Translations under genes and position numbers: made by a program
NCBI RefSeq assembly: GCF_032813545.1
Contig: NZ_CP136520.1
Location: forward strand, 3,404,001-3,468,000
Direction of reading: 5' to 3'
DNA: 64,000 nucleotides
From: Nodosilinea sp. E11
GTDB lineage: Bacteria; Cyanobacteriota; Cyanobacteriia; Phormidesmidales; Phormidesmidaceae
Notes under the pieces: model-generated
What the model was told of the DNA's origin: nothing
Databases searched by the model: none
What the model saw: the letters and a program-made list of their open reading frames with translations, nothing else
Part shown: one piece after another, positions 8,118-17,497 of the stretch
How positions within the stretch are numbered: position 1 is the stretch's first letter
How the letters are laid out: every line of letters starts with the position of its first letter

Positions 8118-9260
8118 TTAACCCAGGGGCAATTCTCCATCAGGTGCCGAGTCAAGGTAGTCTGCCTGATCGTCAAGGTTATAGCGCAGTTCGTCTAAGT
8201 CTTGCTTTTGACTGCGGCGAGATGGGCGACGGTACTTTTTAGTCTGAAGCCGAGGCTCGTGGTGGCGCTGCCCTTTCTCGCCTACTCTGACTTTCAGGGC
8301 AGCATCGGGGTCGCGCTGTTGACGGAGGTCTGCGTCATACTCGATCGCCTCCGCTAGCAGAGTGAGGTAAAACGGGTAGCGGGGCCAGGCCGTACCTACA
8401 GCACAGCCTGGGTCGCCCCGGTGCAGGCAGTCATTAAACTGGCAGTCTTCTAGGGCCAAGCGCTGACGAATTTCTGGGAAACACTGTCCCAGCGCCTCTG
8501 GTGGCAAGGTTAGGTCAGGCTGGTTAAAGCCAGGCGTATCGGCTAAAAAGCCGCCTTCTGGTAGTTCAAATAGCTCCACATGGCGGGTGGTGTGGCGACC
8601 CCGCCCCAGCTTGCCCGAGACGGCTCCAGTTCTTAAACTAGCCTGGGGAATCAGGCGATTGATCAGGCTAGATTTACCCACCCCCGATGGCCCAGAGACA
8701 ACCGTTGTGCGGCCTTGCAACTGCGATCGTAGCCCATCGAGAGCATCTCCCTCTTGCAGGCTGATCGCAGTGGGTGAGTAGCCCCATTGACCTAGCTGGT
8801 CTTGCCAATAGTGGAGCGTCTCGGCACTGACTAGATCCTGCTTGTTGAGGCAAAGGCTAACCGGCACGCCGGTGGCTTCAGCTTTTACCAAAAATCGCCC
8901 CAACTGCTGGGGGTCGAGGTCAGGTTCGGCCAGGGCAAATACTAGCAATATCTGGTCGGCATTAGCGACAGGCGGGCGGTCGAGCAGGCTTTGGCGGGCC
9001 CCTAGGGTAGCGATCGCCGCCCGCCCGTCAACCCAATCGATCGCCTCTAGCTGTACTCGGTCCCCCACCATCACCTGCTGACCGGTCTTCTTCAGCCGTG
9101 CCCGGCGAGTGCACAGCAAGACTGTCCCCCTACTACTCGGAGCATCGGGGGTATCTAGGCGCACGCGGTAATAATTGGCCTGGGTAGCCACAACGACCCC
9201 CCAAGGGCCCACGCCCTCCTCCCCAGCCATGTCTTTCCTAGGGTCGTAGGGCGCAATCAT
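8118..9260 (-). CDS. rsgA: ribosome small subunit-dependent GTPase RsgA
   Basis: Circularly permuted GTPase that checks late 30S subunit maturation. Seen: an N-terminal OB-fold; permuted order of G motifs with NKQD at 139-142, then GPSGVGKS at 190-197, then DTPGF at 241-245; and the zinc cluster with Cys273, Cys278, His280 and Cys286. The C-terminus carries a basic, Gln/Arg-rich tail (RRPSRRSQKQ region) followed by an acidic end, longer than the bacterial core. Its ATG overlaps the tusA stop by one base (TAATG), so the two are translationally coupled at the end of the dnaJ-tusA-rsgA run. Confidence 0.95.
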   Translation of the reverse strand: MIAPYDPRKDMAGEEGVGPWGVVVATQANYYRVRLDTPDAPSSRGTVLLCTRRARLKKTGQQVMVGDRVQLEAIDWVDGRAAIATLGARQSLLDRPPVANADQILLVFALAEPDLDPQQLGRFLVKAEATGVPVSLCLNKQDLVSAETLHYWQDQLGQWGYSPTAISLQEGDALDGLRSQLQGRTTVVSGPSGVGKSSLINRLIPQASLRTGAVSGKLGRGRHTTRHVELFELPEGGFLADTPGFNQPDLTLPPEALGQCFPEIRQRLALEDCQFNDCLHRGDPGCAVGTAWPRYPFYLTLLAEAIEYDADLRQQRDPDAALKVRVGEKGQRHHEPRLQTKKYRRPSRRSQKQDLDELRYNLDDQADYLDSAPDGELPLG

Positions 9261-9508
9261 TAAGCAGGACGGCGCACATGCAGGGCAAAGTAGTCGGTGC
9301 AGTCTTCTAAGTGCTCGATCACGTAGCCTTCCATCGTCAGGCTGTCGGGTACCTGCTCGACTGGCTCACCCGCATCGAGCCAGACCTCAAGCAGAGCACC
9401 AGGAGCCATTTTGTCGAGTTGCAGCTTAGTGCGCACAAAGTTGATAGGGCAGGGTGTGCCGCGCAGATCGAGGCGATCGCTAGGCAGCGCCGAAAAAGCA
9501 GTAGTCAT
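9260..9508 (-). CDS. TusA family sulfurtransferase-like protein
   Basis: TusA-type proteins carry sulfur as a persulfide on a conserved cysteine, for tRNA thiolation or cofactor synthesis. Seen: [22 protein letters not shown] around residues 13-35, with the conserved cysteine in CP; the usual CPxP reads CPIN here, so the second proline is absent. Length is 82 aa, typical. It overlaps dnaJ upstream by four bases (ATGA) and rsgA downstream by one base. The exact role (TusA itself or a paralog) is not decidable, so no symbol is given. Confidence 0.85.
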   Translation of the reverse strand: MTTAFSALPSDRLDLRGTPCPINFVRTKLQLDKMAPGALLEVWLDAGEPVEQVPDSLTMEGYVIEHLEDCTDYFALHVRRPA

Positions 9509-10626
9509 CCGCGAAATAGCCCCCCTAAAAAGCCCTCTATGCCCCCTCGGTTGACCTTTTCGCCGCGAATCTCGGCCAATTTCTCGACCAACTCACGCTC
9601 TTCAGGCTTCATGCGCGTCGGGATATCAACCTGAATAGTAATCAGGTGATCCCCCCGGCTGACAGGATTGCCCAGCTTGGGCACACCCCGATTGTCTAGA
9701 GTCAGCACAGTGCCTGGCTGGGTCCCCGCAGGAACATCCAACTCCTCTGGACCATCCACAGTGTCGATGGTGAGCTTGCAGCCCAAGATAGCCTGCAAAT
9801 AGCTAATCTTAAGGTCAGAGAGAATATTGATGCCATCGCGCTTGAAAGCCGCATCCTCGGCCACAAACAAGTAGACGTACAAATCTCCCGCCGGGCCACC
9901 GCGTAGTCCAGCATCTCCCTCATTCGACACCCGCAGTCGGGTGCCATTGTCTACTCCCGCCGGCACAGTAATTTTGAGCTTTTTCGTTTCCTGGGTTTGA
10001 CCGCTGCCACCACAGACCTCACAGCGATCTTCAATCACTTCGCCAGTGCCGTTACAGGTGGGGCAGGCCGACACCTGAGTAAAGCTGCCAAAGGGAGTGC
10101 GGGTGGCCCGACGCACCTGACCAGTACCACCACAGGTGCCGCAGGTAGTTGGGCGTGTGCCTGGCTTAGCCCCGCTGCCGGTGCAGGTGCCGCAGGTTTC
10201 TAGGTGGCTAATTTTGATTTCTTTTTCACCACCAAACACCGCCTCCTTGAAGTCGAGGCGCAGATCAAGACGCAAATCATCGCCGCGAGTTGGCCCTCGC
10301 CGCCGGGTTCCCTGACCCTGCCCCCCAGAAAACCCGCTGAAAAAGCTCTCAAAGATATCGGCAAAGCCACCCATATCGCCGAAGTCTTGGTACCCACCCG
10401 CACCAGCTCCAAGCCCTGCTTCCCCAAAGCGATCGTAACGGGCACGAGATTCAGGCTCAGACAGCGCCTCGTAGGCGCGGTTGATTTCTTTAAACGTGTC
10501 TTCAGCCCCAGGATCTTTATTGACATCCGGGTGGTACTTTCGGGCTAGGCGACGGTAGGCTCGCTTAATATCGTCTTGATCGGCGTTGCGCGAAATACCA
10601 AGAAGGTCATAGAAATCACGGGCCAT
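9505..10626 (-). CDS. dnaJ: chaperone protein DnaJ (type I Hsp40)
   Basis: Cochaperone that delivers substrates to DnaK and stimulates its ATPase. Full type I layout is seen: J domain with HPD in RKYHPDVN (about residues 31-38), Gly/Phe-rich linker, four zinc repeats [24 protein letters not shown] and CEVCGGSG between about 147 and 215, and the C-terminal substrate domain. Length (373 aa) is standard. It lies 117 bases behind dnaK on the same strand and overlaps the TusA-like gene by four bases. Confidence 0.97.
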   Translation of the reverse strand: MARDFYDLLGISRNADQDDIKRAYRRLARKYHPDVNKDPGAEDTFKEINRAYEALSEPESRARYDRFGEAGLGAGAGGYQDFGDMGGFADIFESFFSGFSGGQGQGTRRRGPTRGDDLRLDLRLDFKEAVFGGEKEIKISHLETCGTCTGSGAKPGTRPTTCGTCGGTGQVRRATRTPFGSFTQVSACPTCNGTGEVIEDRCEVCGGSGQTQETKKLKITVPAGVDNGTRLRVSNEGDAGLRGGPAGDLYVYLFVAEDAAFKRDGINILSDLKISYLQAILGCKLTIDTVDGPEELDVPAGTQPGTVLTLDNRGVPKLGNPVSRGDHLITIQVDIPTRMKPEERELVEKLAEIRGEKVNRGGIEGFLGGLFRG

Positions 10627-10685
10627 AGGGGGCTACCTAGACAACTCCAGCAACAATCAAACATTAAACCATTTTAAAAGGAGTG

Positions 10686-10704
10686 CCCACCTTGGCTAGG
10701 TGGG
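10686..10704 (-). terminator. weak stem-loop between dnaK and dnaJ
   Basis: CCCACCT pairs with AGGTGGG over a five-base loop, 40 bases after the dnaK stop. Read on the minus strand it is followed by CACTCCTTTT. It may attenuate rather than end transcription into dnaJ. Confidence 0.35.
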
Positions 10705-10719
10705 ATACCCGCCCCCTAA

Positions 10720-10749
10720 ATTCCGGTCTCAGTCATTCCGGTCTCAGTC
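10720..10749. repeat. tandem 15-bp duplication across the dnaK stop codon
   Basis: ATTCCGGTCTCAGTC occurs twice in tandem (10720-10734 and 10735-10749). The second copy contains the complement of the dnaK TGA stop at 10744-10746. It looks like a recent slippage duplication. Confidence 0.9.
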
Positions 10750-12705
10750 AATGGCCTCGTAATCAGCAGTGACGGTTGCGTCTAGCCCTACGTCACCGTC
10801 GTAGGTGGCATCGTCGTCCACATCCGGTTCACTGTCTGGTTCAGCATTGAAGTAGGCCGCAGCCGGAATCCCCATATCAACGTCCTCATCGGGTTGAACC
10901 TCCCGATAAAAGTTGGCCCCTACCGCAAAGATGGCCGATTGCAAGGCATCAATAGCTCCTTGGAAGGTAGCGACCTCAATGCCGGGTGTATGGGTAGCGG
11001 CCCGCAACTCATTGGCCTTTGCTTCGAGATCGGCTCGGGCCGTATCGTCGAGCAGACTACCGTGGTCGCGCAGTGTGGCCTCGTAGCTGTAAAACAAATT
11101 GTCGGCTCGATTGATGAGTTCAGCGATCTGTCGCCGTCGATCGTCTTCACCAGCGTAGGTTTCGGCTTCGATCCGCATGCGATCGACCTCATCATTGGTG
11201 AGGCCACCAGTATTGGTAATACAGATACTCTGAGCACGCCCAGTACCTTTATCGAGGGCGGCTACCTTGAGAATGCCGTCGGCATCAATTTCAAAAGACA
11301 CCTCAATCTGCGGTACGCCCCGTGGAGCCGGAGGAATGCCAGTCAGCTCAAACTTGCCCAAGCTCTTGTTGTCGCGCGCCATGGCGCGCTCTCCCTGTAG
11401 CACATGAATTTCTACGGATGTTTGTCCATCAGTGGCCGTAGAAAAGACCTGAGACTTGCTGGTAGGAATAGTCGTGTTGCGCTCAATGATTTTGGTAAAT
11501 ACTTCTCCTAGAGTTTCAATGCCTAAAGACAGGGGGGTCACATCGAGCAGCAGCAGGTCTTTGACCTCGCCACCGAGCACCCCGGCCTGAATGGAGGCCC
11601 CTAGGGCTACCGCCTCATCGGGATTAACTGAGCGATCGGGCGGCTTGCCGTTGAAATAGGCGCTAATCGCTTGCTGCACGGCGGGAATGCGGGTCGACCC
11701 CCCCACTAATAGAATGCGATCAATCGCTTCGGGGCTGAGGTCGGCGTCTTTGAGGGCCTGCTTGACCGGTTCCAAGGTTGCTTGTACCAACTCTGAGGCA
11801 AATTGCTCAAACTGTGCGCGAGTCAGAGCCATTTCTAAATGTTTTGGCCCTGATTCATCAGCAGTGATAAAAGGCAAGTTGATTGAGGTCGACGGCATAT
11901 TTGACAGCTCAATTTTGGCCTTTTCAGCAGCTTCACGAATTCGCTGCAACGCCATGCGGTCGGCAGAAAGATCGATACCTTCCTGCTCTCGAAAAGCCGC
12001 TGTCATCCATTCGACAATGCAGTTATCGAAGTCGTCACCACCGAGATGGTTGTTGCCAGCGGTGGCTTTGACCTCAAAAACACCGTCCCCTAACTGCAAA
12101 ATAGAGACATCAAAGGTGCCACCGCCAAGGTCAAAGACCAAGACGATTTGGTCTTGGTCTTGCTTGTCGAGACCATAGGAGAGGGCAGCCGCCGTAGGCT
12201 CATTAATAATCCGCAGTACCTCTAGGCCAGCAATGGTGCCAGCATCCTTGGTCGCTTGACGCTGGGCATCGGTGAAATAGGCAGGTACGGTAATCACGGC
12301 CTGGGTGACTTCGGTACCCAAATAGGTTTCAGCATCCTGCTTCAATTTTTGCAGAATCATGGCAGAAACTTCCTGGGGCGTAAACGCCTTGCCACGAATC
12401 TGCACATCTACCGTGCTATCGCGTCCGCTGACGCAAACGTAAGGCACCCGGCTGCGTTCAGCCTCTGTGTCTTCCCAACGACGGCCGATAAATCGCTTGA
12501 TACTGTAAACCGTATTTTCGGCATTAGTCACGGCTTGCCGCTTGGCTAGTTGGCCTACCAGACGTTCGCCGTTTTTGCCAAAACCAACAATGCTGGGTAC
12601 CGTGCGGCCCCCCTCAGTGCTGGAAATTACCGCTGGTTTACCGCCTTCGAGGACGGCGACACAGCTGTTGGTTGTTCCTAGGTCAATGCCGATTACTTTT
12701 CCCAT
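10744..12705 (-). CDS. dnaK: molecular chaperone DnaK (Hsp70)
   Basis: ATP-driven chaperone for protein folding. Seen: the N-terminal [30 protein letters not shown], the phosphate loop [24 protein letters not shown], the linker [18 protein letters not shown], and a substrate-binding domain followed by an acidic tail ending in DYEAID. Length 653 aa. Positioned grpE-dnaK-dnaJ on the minus strand, which supports the housekeeping chaperone set. Cyanobacteria carry several dnaK paralogs, so the paralog number is left open. No CIRCE element was seen upstream. Confidence 0.97.
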   Translation of the reverse strand: MGKVIGIDLGTTNSCVAVLEGGKPAVISSTEGGRTVPSIVGFGKNGERLVGQLAKRQAVTNAENTVYSIKRFIGRRWEDTEAERSRVPYVCVSGRDSTVDVQIRGKAFTPQEVSAMILQKLKQDAETYLGTEVTQAVITVPAYFTDAQRQATKDAGTIAGLEVLRIINEPTAAALSYGLDKQDQDQIVLVFDLGGGTFDVSILQLGDGVFEVKATAGNNHLGGDDFDNCIVEWMTAAFREQEGIDLSADRMALQRIREAAEKAKIELSNMPSTSINLPFITADESGPKHLEMALTRAQFEQFASELVQATLEPVKQALKDADLSPEAIDRILLVGGSTRIPAVQQAISAYFNGKPPDRSVNPDEAVALGASIQAGVLGGEVKDLLLLDVTPLSLGIETLGEVFTKIIERNTTIPTSKSQVFSTATDGQTSVEIHVLQGERAMARDNKSLGKFELTGIPPAPRGVPQIEVSFEIDADGILKVAALDKGTGRAQSICITNTGGLTNDEVDRMRIEAETYAGEDDRRRQIAELINRADNLFYSYEATLRDHGSLLDDTARADLEAKANELRAATHTPGIEVATFQGAIDALQSAIFAVGANFYREVQPDEDVDMGIPAAAYFNAEPDSEPDVDDDATYDGDVGLDATVTADYEAID

Positions 12706-12921
12706 AACCCACGGTGCTCAACTTGATCGTTCGCCATATCCTTCTGCCGTCAGCCCAGGTTAAAGGTCCCCGGGCGATGTGACTAGATTGCCCGCTTATG
12801 CCAAGGAAGTTATCGTTCGCTGCGGGACTTTATGATGATACTGGTTAGATCTAGTTAGCTAAAGGTTTTTCTAGGCTCAACGGAGGCAACTTCATCAACG
12901 CTAGAATGCACCTGGCATTAT

Positions 12922-13623
12922 CTATACAGAGTCGGCTCCATCTCCAGCTTCAGCGTTATCAGGAGCATTCTCTGGAGGAGCGGCCACTTTAACCATAGCG
13001 TGGCGTAGGACTCGATCGCCCAGTTGGTAACCCCGCACAAATTCTTCAATCACGGCCCCTTCGGGATGCTCGGCGGTGGGCTCGCGCATGACGGCCTCGT
13101 GGAGCAGGGGGTCAAACTCCTGACCTTCAGCCCGCATTGCCGATACTCCAAGGCGCTTGAGGGTCTCAACCAGCTGCTTATAGACGCTCTGATAACTCTT
13201 GTGTATGGTCATCTCGGCTTCGGTCTGTGGCTTAATCTGCGATCGCGCCCGCTCAAAGTTATCAACGACTGGCAGGAGCTCAATGACGGTGTCGCCCTTA
13301 ATCTGAGTAGCTAACTCATCTTTTTCTTTGCTCGTGCGCTTGCGGTAATTTTCGAAATCAGCAGCAATTCGCATTGACTGGTTAGCTCGATCTTCGAGCT
13401 GAGCCTTGAGTCCAGCTACCTGACGCTCTAGATCGGCGACCAAAGCGGGATCACTACTCCCTTCGGAGCCTGTCCCACCCTCAGCGGGCTCAACGGTAGC
13501 GGCGGCGGCTTCTACCACATCCTCAAAATCAATATCAAGAGCGGCATCCTCTTCAAGCAGCTCTTCAATTGCCTCAGGATCGGAAGCGGGATCGTGTTCG
13601 GTTTGGTGAATATCGTCAACCAT
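12922..13623 (-). CDS. grpE: nucleotide exchange factor GrpE
   Basis: Releases ADP from DnaK to reset its cycle. Seen: an acidic, Glu-rich N-terminal region, a coiled coil (LERQVAGLKAQLEDRANQ), then RIAADFENYRKRTSKEK and ELLPVVDNFERA, and the C-terminal beta domain with LLHEAVMREPT and GYQLGDRVLRHAMVKVA. Length 233 aa from the ATG at 13623; an upstream in-frame ATG adds only 11 poorly conserved residues. It heads the grpE-dnaK-dnaJ series and diverges from pilB. Confidence 0.96.
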   Translation of the reverse strand: MVDDIHQTEHDPASDPEAIEELLEEDAALDIDFEDVVEAAAATVEPAEGGTGSEGSSDPALVADLERQVAGLKAQLEDRANQSMRIAADFENYRKRTSKEKDELATQIKGDTVIELLPVVDNFERARSQIKPQTEAEMTIHKSYQSVYKQLVETLKRLGVSAMRAEGQEFDPLLHEAVMREPTAEHPEGAVIEEFVRGYQLGDRVLRHAMVKVAAPPENAPDNAEAGDGADSV

Positions 13624-13988
13624 GCTGGTACGTAACCCGACGAATGAATGCAACAACGTTACCCAGGCCAGAGCCTACCTTAGCGAAACCTAATCTTGCG
13701 CAGGGGCCTGATCCTAGCACTGTTTCTCATTCTATCGTGAATTGTGGGTTTAAGGACCGCTGGTTGCCGCTTGCCTTTAGAAAACTCTTACCACCTAGGG
13801 GCTTGACAAGCCACAGGGTCATCGTGGTGCAGATAAATTGGATGAGGGTATTATCGAGACTACAGGGTCAACGCGAGTGGGGCTTGCGATCGCGCCAACC
13901 AGTGAGTCTAGCCCCTGCTTATAGGGCATACTGCCTGCATACGGTTGGTTTCAGGCCTGTTTTACATCAGCACTTTGGCATCAGCGCT
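13624..13988. other. 365-base divergent region between grpE and pilB
   Basis: No gene or RNA is supported. It must hold promoters for both directions. An in-frame extension of pilB upstream runs through this region without a stop, but it enters grpE in antisense and has no conserved features. Confidence 0.5.
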
Positions 13989-15995
13989 ATGACTAATTCC
14001 TCCTCCTCCCGGCGAGCTCTGGTACTCCAACGGAGCTTTTCGCCCTTTGGCAACAAGCTCATCCAGTCGGGCTATGTCGATTCTGAGCAGATGCAAAAGG
14101 CCCTGGCAGAGAGCCGCAAAACTGGGCAATCGCTGACCGATGTACTCGAGTCTCTGACTGGACAACAGCTCTCCCCCGAATTGCTACGCCAGTACAAGAA
14201 GCAGCAGCTATTTGAGCTAAAAATTCTCTACGGGGTTGAGTCCCTTGACCCAGAGCTGAACGATATCTCACCGGCCCAGATTGGACACCTGATCGATACT
14301 TTGGTACCGGTTGATACCTGCCGCCGCCATCGTTTGGTGCCGTTGTCCAAAGACGACGGCGAAGTGCCATCCATGCTGGTGGCCATGGTCGATCCTGAAA
14401 ATCTGGAAGCTCAAGACGACCTCAACCGAATTTTGAGGGCCCAAAATCTGACCCTCAAACGCATGGTCATCACCGTTGAAGACTACCAGCGGTTGATGTC
14501 CACCTACCTTGATGACGCTGTTGCTCGCCAGAAAAAAGAAGAGCTAGACGCTGCTGTAGACGTCAACACCAGCCTCGAAGAACTCGATTTTGGTGAAGGC
14601 AGCTTAGAAGATGTGATTGACGAGGAAGCTGACCTCGGGGCCGCTCTCAAAGATGCAGGCGCGGCTCCGGTGATTGCCTTGGTCAACAAAATTTTAGCAA
14701 AGGCATTACAGGAAGGGGTGTCTGACATTCACGTTGAGCCCCAGGAGGAGTACCTACGGGTGCGCTTTCGGAAAGACGGGGTGCTTAAGGAAGCCCTGCC
14801 TAAAATGCCTAAGAAAATCATCCCCGCCGTTACTGCCCGCTTTAAAATCATTGCCGAGTTAGATATTGCCGAGCGCCGGGCTCCTCAAGATGGGCGGATT
14901 CGGCGCGTGTTTCAGGGCCGCAAAGTCGATTTCCGGGTCAACACCTTGCCCAGTCGCTGCGGCGAAAAGGTAGTGCTGCGCATTCTCGACAACTCCGCCA
15001 CCCAGCTGGGGCTAGATAAGCTAATCACCGATCCCGATTCCTTGCGCATTGTGCAGGAGATGGCCTCTCGTCCCTTTGGCCTACTGCTGGTTACCGGACC
15101 GACCGGCTCGGGAAAAACCACGACCCTATACTCGGTGCTGTCGGAACGTAACGACCCTGGTATCAACATCAGCACCGCCGAAGACCCGATCGAATACACG
15201 CTGCCCGGCCTTACCCAGGTGCAGGTGATTCGCGAAAAGGGCATGGATTTTGCGTCGATTTTGCGAGCCTTCCTACGTCAGGATCCTGATGTGATTCTCG
15301 TAGGTGAAACCCGTGACCGAGAAACCGCTAAGACCGCAATTGAAGCGGCTCTCACCGGTCACCTAGTGCTAACAACGCTGCACACCAACGACGCAGCCGG
15401 GGCGATCGCCCGCCTCGACGAAATGGGTGTCGAGTCTTTCATGGTTTCTAGCGCGCTGATTGGGGTGCTGGCTCAGCGCCTAGTGCGGCGGGTATGTACC
15501 GACTGCCGCATTCCCTACAACCCATCCCCCGAAGAGTTGGCTCATTTTGGTCTCAGCGCCTCCTCCGAGTCAGATATTACTTTCTATAAAGCCAATACCC
15601 TTTCTGTCGAAGAACTTAGCGCTGCTAAGGAGAACAACACCCTTTGCGCGAAGTGCCAAGGCGGTGGCTACAAGGGCCGGGTTGGGGTATACGAAGTTTT
15701 GCGCGTCACCGAGCGTCTGCAAAAGCTGATTTCGGAAGGGGCTCCCACCGAGTTGATCAAAGAGGCCGCTGTAGAAGAGGGCATGCAGACCCTGCTTTCC
15801 TATAGTCTCGACCTAGTCCGTCAGGGCTACACTACCCTAGAGGAAGTAGAACGGGTGACTTTCACCGATACGGGACTGGAGTCAGAACTCAAGGCCAAAC
15901 GCAAGGCATCGTTAACTTGTGCCTGCTGCGCCGCCGAGCTTCAGCAAGAATGGCTCGACTGCCCCTACTGTCTCACGCCCCGTTTCCATGATTAG
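13989..15995 (+). CDS. pilB: type IV pilus assembly ATPase PilB (GspE family)
   Basis: Hexameric ATPase that drives pilus extension. Seen: an N-terminal GspE domain (SGYVDSEQMQKALAES), Walker A GPTGSGKTTTLYS near residue 369, an Asp box (PIEYTLPGLTQ), Walker B with RQDPDVILVGETRD, and a tetracysteine zinc site (CTDC near 503, CAKC near 554). The last 25 residues add a second Cys4 cluster, CACC and CPYC, after AKRKASLT. The ATG at 13989 gives 668 aa; a frame opening 140 codons earlier is not credible. First gene of pilB-pilT-pilC. Confidence 0.95.
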   Translation: MTNSSSSRRALVLQRSFSPFGNKLIQSGYVDSEQMQKALAESRKTGQSLTDVLESLTGQQLSPELLRQYKKQQLFELKILYGVESLDPELNDISPAQIGHLIDTLVPVDTCRRHRLVPLSKDDGEVPSMLVAMVDPENLEAQDDLNRILRAQNLTLKRMVITVEDYQRLMSTYLDDAVARQKKEELDAAVDVNTSLEELDFGEGSLEDVIDEEADLGAALKDAGAAPVIALVNKILAKALQEGVSDIHVEPQEEYLRVRFRKDGVLKEALPKMPKKIIPAVTARFKIIAELDIAERRAPQDGRIRRVFQGRKVDFRVNTLPSRCGEKVVLRILDNSATQLGLDKLITDPDSLRIVQEMASRPFGLLLVTGPTGSGKTTTLYSVLSERNDPGINISTAEDPIEYTLPGLTQVQVIREKGMDFASILRAFLRQDPDVILVGETRDRETAKTAIEAALTGHLVLTTLHTNDAAGAIARLDEMGVESFMVSSALIGVLAQRLVRRVCTDCRIPYNPSPEELAHFGLSASSESDITFYKANTLSVEELSAAKENNTLCAKCQGGGYKGRVGVYEVLRVTERLQKLISEGAPTELIKEAAVEEGMQTLLSYSLDLVRQGYTTLEEVERVTFTDTGLESELKAKRKASLTCACCAAELQQEWLDCPYCLTPRFHD

Positions 15996-16165
15996 CGGAC
16001 ACGATTAGCGATCGGTTAATTGAGAGTTCTGACAGCATTTTGTCGCAAAGTGGGCATCTTGTTACCAGCAATGGACTTTTCGGCACGAACAGTTTGCTCG
16101 GCTTAGCCTAAGCTTCTCTAACCCTGTACTCTCCCTATAATTCTCCATCCCCACGAGGTAGCCCT

Positions 16166-17290
16166 ATGGAATTGATGATCGAAGACCTGATGGAAGAGGT
16201 GATTGAGCGGGGCGGCTCTGACCTGCACCTGTCCGCAGGACTGCCCCCCTACATCCGCATCAGTGGTAAGCTCACCCCCACCGAGCACGAGCCCATGACC
16301 CCCGAGTCGTGTCAGCGGCTCATTTTTAGCATGCTCAACAATACCCAGCGCAAACAGCTGGAGCAAACCTGGGAGCTAGACTGCTCCTATGGGGTAAAAG
16401 GGCTGGCCCGGTTCCGGGTCAATGTCTATAAAGATCGCGGTACCTATGCCGCTTGCTTGCGGGCGCTCAGCTCTAAAATTCCGTCTATGGAAACGCTGGG
16501 TTTACCCAATATTGTGCGAGAGCTGTCGGAGAAGCCGCGGGGACTAATTCTAGTCACCGGGCCAACGGGCTCGGGCAAATCTACCACTCTGGCTTCGATG
16601 ATTAACAACATTAATCTGACACGGCCAGAGCACATTCTCACCGTTGAAGACCCTATTGAATTTGTCTACGAACCCATCAAAAGCCTGATTCACCAGCGCC
16701 AGATTGGAGAGGACACTAAGAGTTTTGCCAACGCCCTGCGAGCTGCCCTCCGGGAAGACCCCGATGTGATTCTGGTGGGTGAAATGCGTGACCTAGAAAC
16801 CATTTCGCTGGCCATTTCTGCTGCAGAAACTGGGCACTTGGTATTTGGCACCCTGCACACGAGTTCGGCTGCCCAAACCGTTGACCGGATGATCGACGTG
16901 TTTCCCCCCGAGCAGCAGCAGCAGATTCGGGTGCAGCTCTCAGGTTCGCTAGTGGCGGTACTCAGTCAAACTCTAGTGCCGAAGGCTAATCCTAAACCAG
17001 GCGAATTTGGCCGAATCATGGCTCAGGAAATTATGGTGATTACACCCGCTATTGCCAACATGATTCGGGAAGGCAAAACTCCCCAAATTTACGGTGCAAT
17101 TCAAACGGGGGGTAAGCTGGCGATGCAAACCCTGGAGAAAGTTCTGGCCGATCTTTACAAATCAGGCACTATTTCTTTTGAGGCGGCTATGTCTAAGACC
17201 TCTCGTCCTGATGAACTTCAGCGGTTGATTGGGGGCGCGCCAGCACCCAATGCGGCAGCTCGCCAAGGGGCGGCGGCTGGTCGTCATTAA
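16166..17290 (+). CDS. pilT: type IV pilus retraction ATPase PilT
   Basis: Hexameric ATPase that depolymerises pili for twitching and DNA uptake. Seen: an N-terminal PAS-like domain with GGSDLHLSAGLPPYIRI, Walker A GPTGSGKSTTLASM near residue 132, EDPIEFVYE, Walker B with REDPDVILVGEMRDLET, TLHTSSAAQTVDRMIDVFP, and ANMIREGKTPQI near 290, the region matching the AIRNLIRE motif. Length 374 aa. It follows pilB by 170 bases and precedes pilC by about 207. The last 20 residues are Ala-rich and probably disordered. Confidence 0.96.
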   Translation: MELMIEDLMEEVIERGGSDLHLSAGLPPYIRISGKLTPTEHEPMTPESCQRLIFSMLNNTQRKQLEQTWELDCSYGVKGLARFRVNVYKDRGTYAACLRALSSKIPSMETLGLPNIVRELSEKPRGLILVTGPTGSGKSTTLASMINNINLTRPEHILTVEDPIEFVYEPIKSLIHQRQIGEDTKSFANALRAALREDPDVILVGEMRDLETISLAISAAETGHLVFGTLHTSSAAQTVDRMIDVFPPEQQQQIRVQLSGSLVAVLSQTLVPKANPKPGEFGRIMAQEIMVITPAIANMIREGKTPQIYGAIQTGGKLAMQTLEKVLADLYKSGTISFEAAMSKTSRPDELQRLIGGAPAPNAAARQGAAAGRH

Positions 17291-17432
17291 CCTCCAGCGA
17301 TCGCGCTCAGGTGAGGTCATCTGAGCGCCCTAGGCCATAAATGCTCTCTCTTGGTGACGCCAGATAGGAAGAGGGATTTAGCTAGATTAGCTGGAGCAGA
17401 GCCCAATAATACGCGAGTTCAGGTAGATTTAG

Positions 17433-17454
17433 CGGGTTCGGCAACCCGAACCCG
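17433..17454 (+). other. 9-bp hairpin upstream of pilC
   Basis: CGGGTTCGG pairs perfectly with CCGAACCCG over the tetraloop CAAC, 43 bases before the pilC start. It has no T tail, so it may act in message processing or stability rather than termination. Confidence 0.6.
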
Positions 17455-17497
17455 TCGCTATAATTGCAGTACCTTTAAGCCATTGAGCCACTGAGCC

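Noticed and set aside
12706-12921. CIRCE heat-shock operator between grpE and dnaK
   Set aside because: No TTAGCACTC inverted repeat is visible there or ahead of grpE.
13569-13988. Extended N-terminus of PilB
   Set aside because: It overlaps grpE in antisense and does not resemble a GspE N-terminal domain; ATG 13989 starts the recognisable protein.
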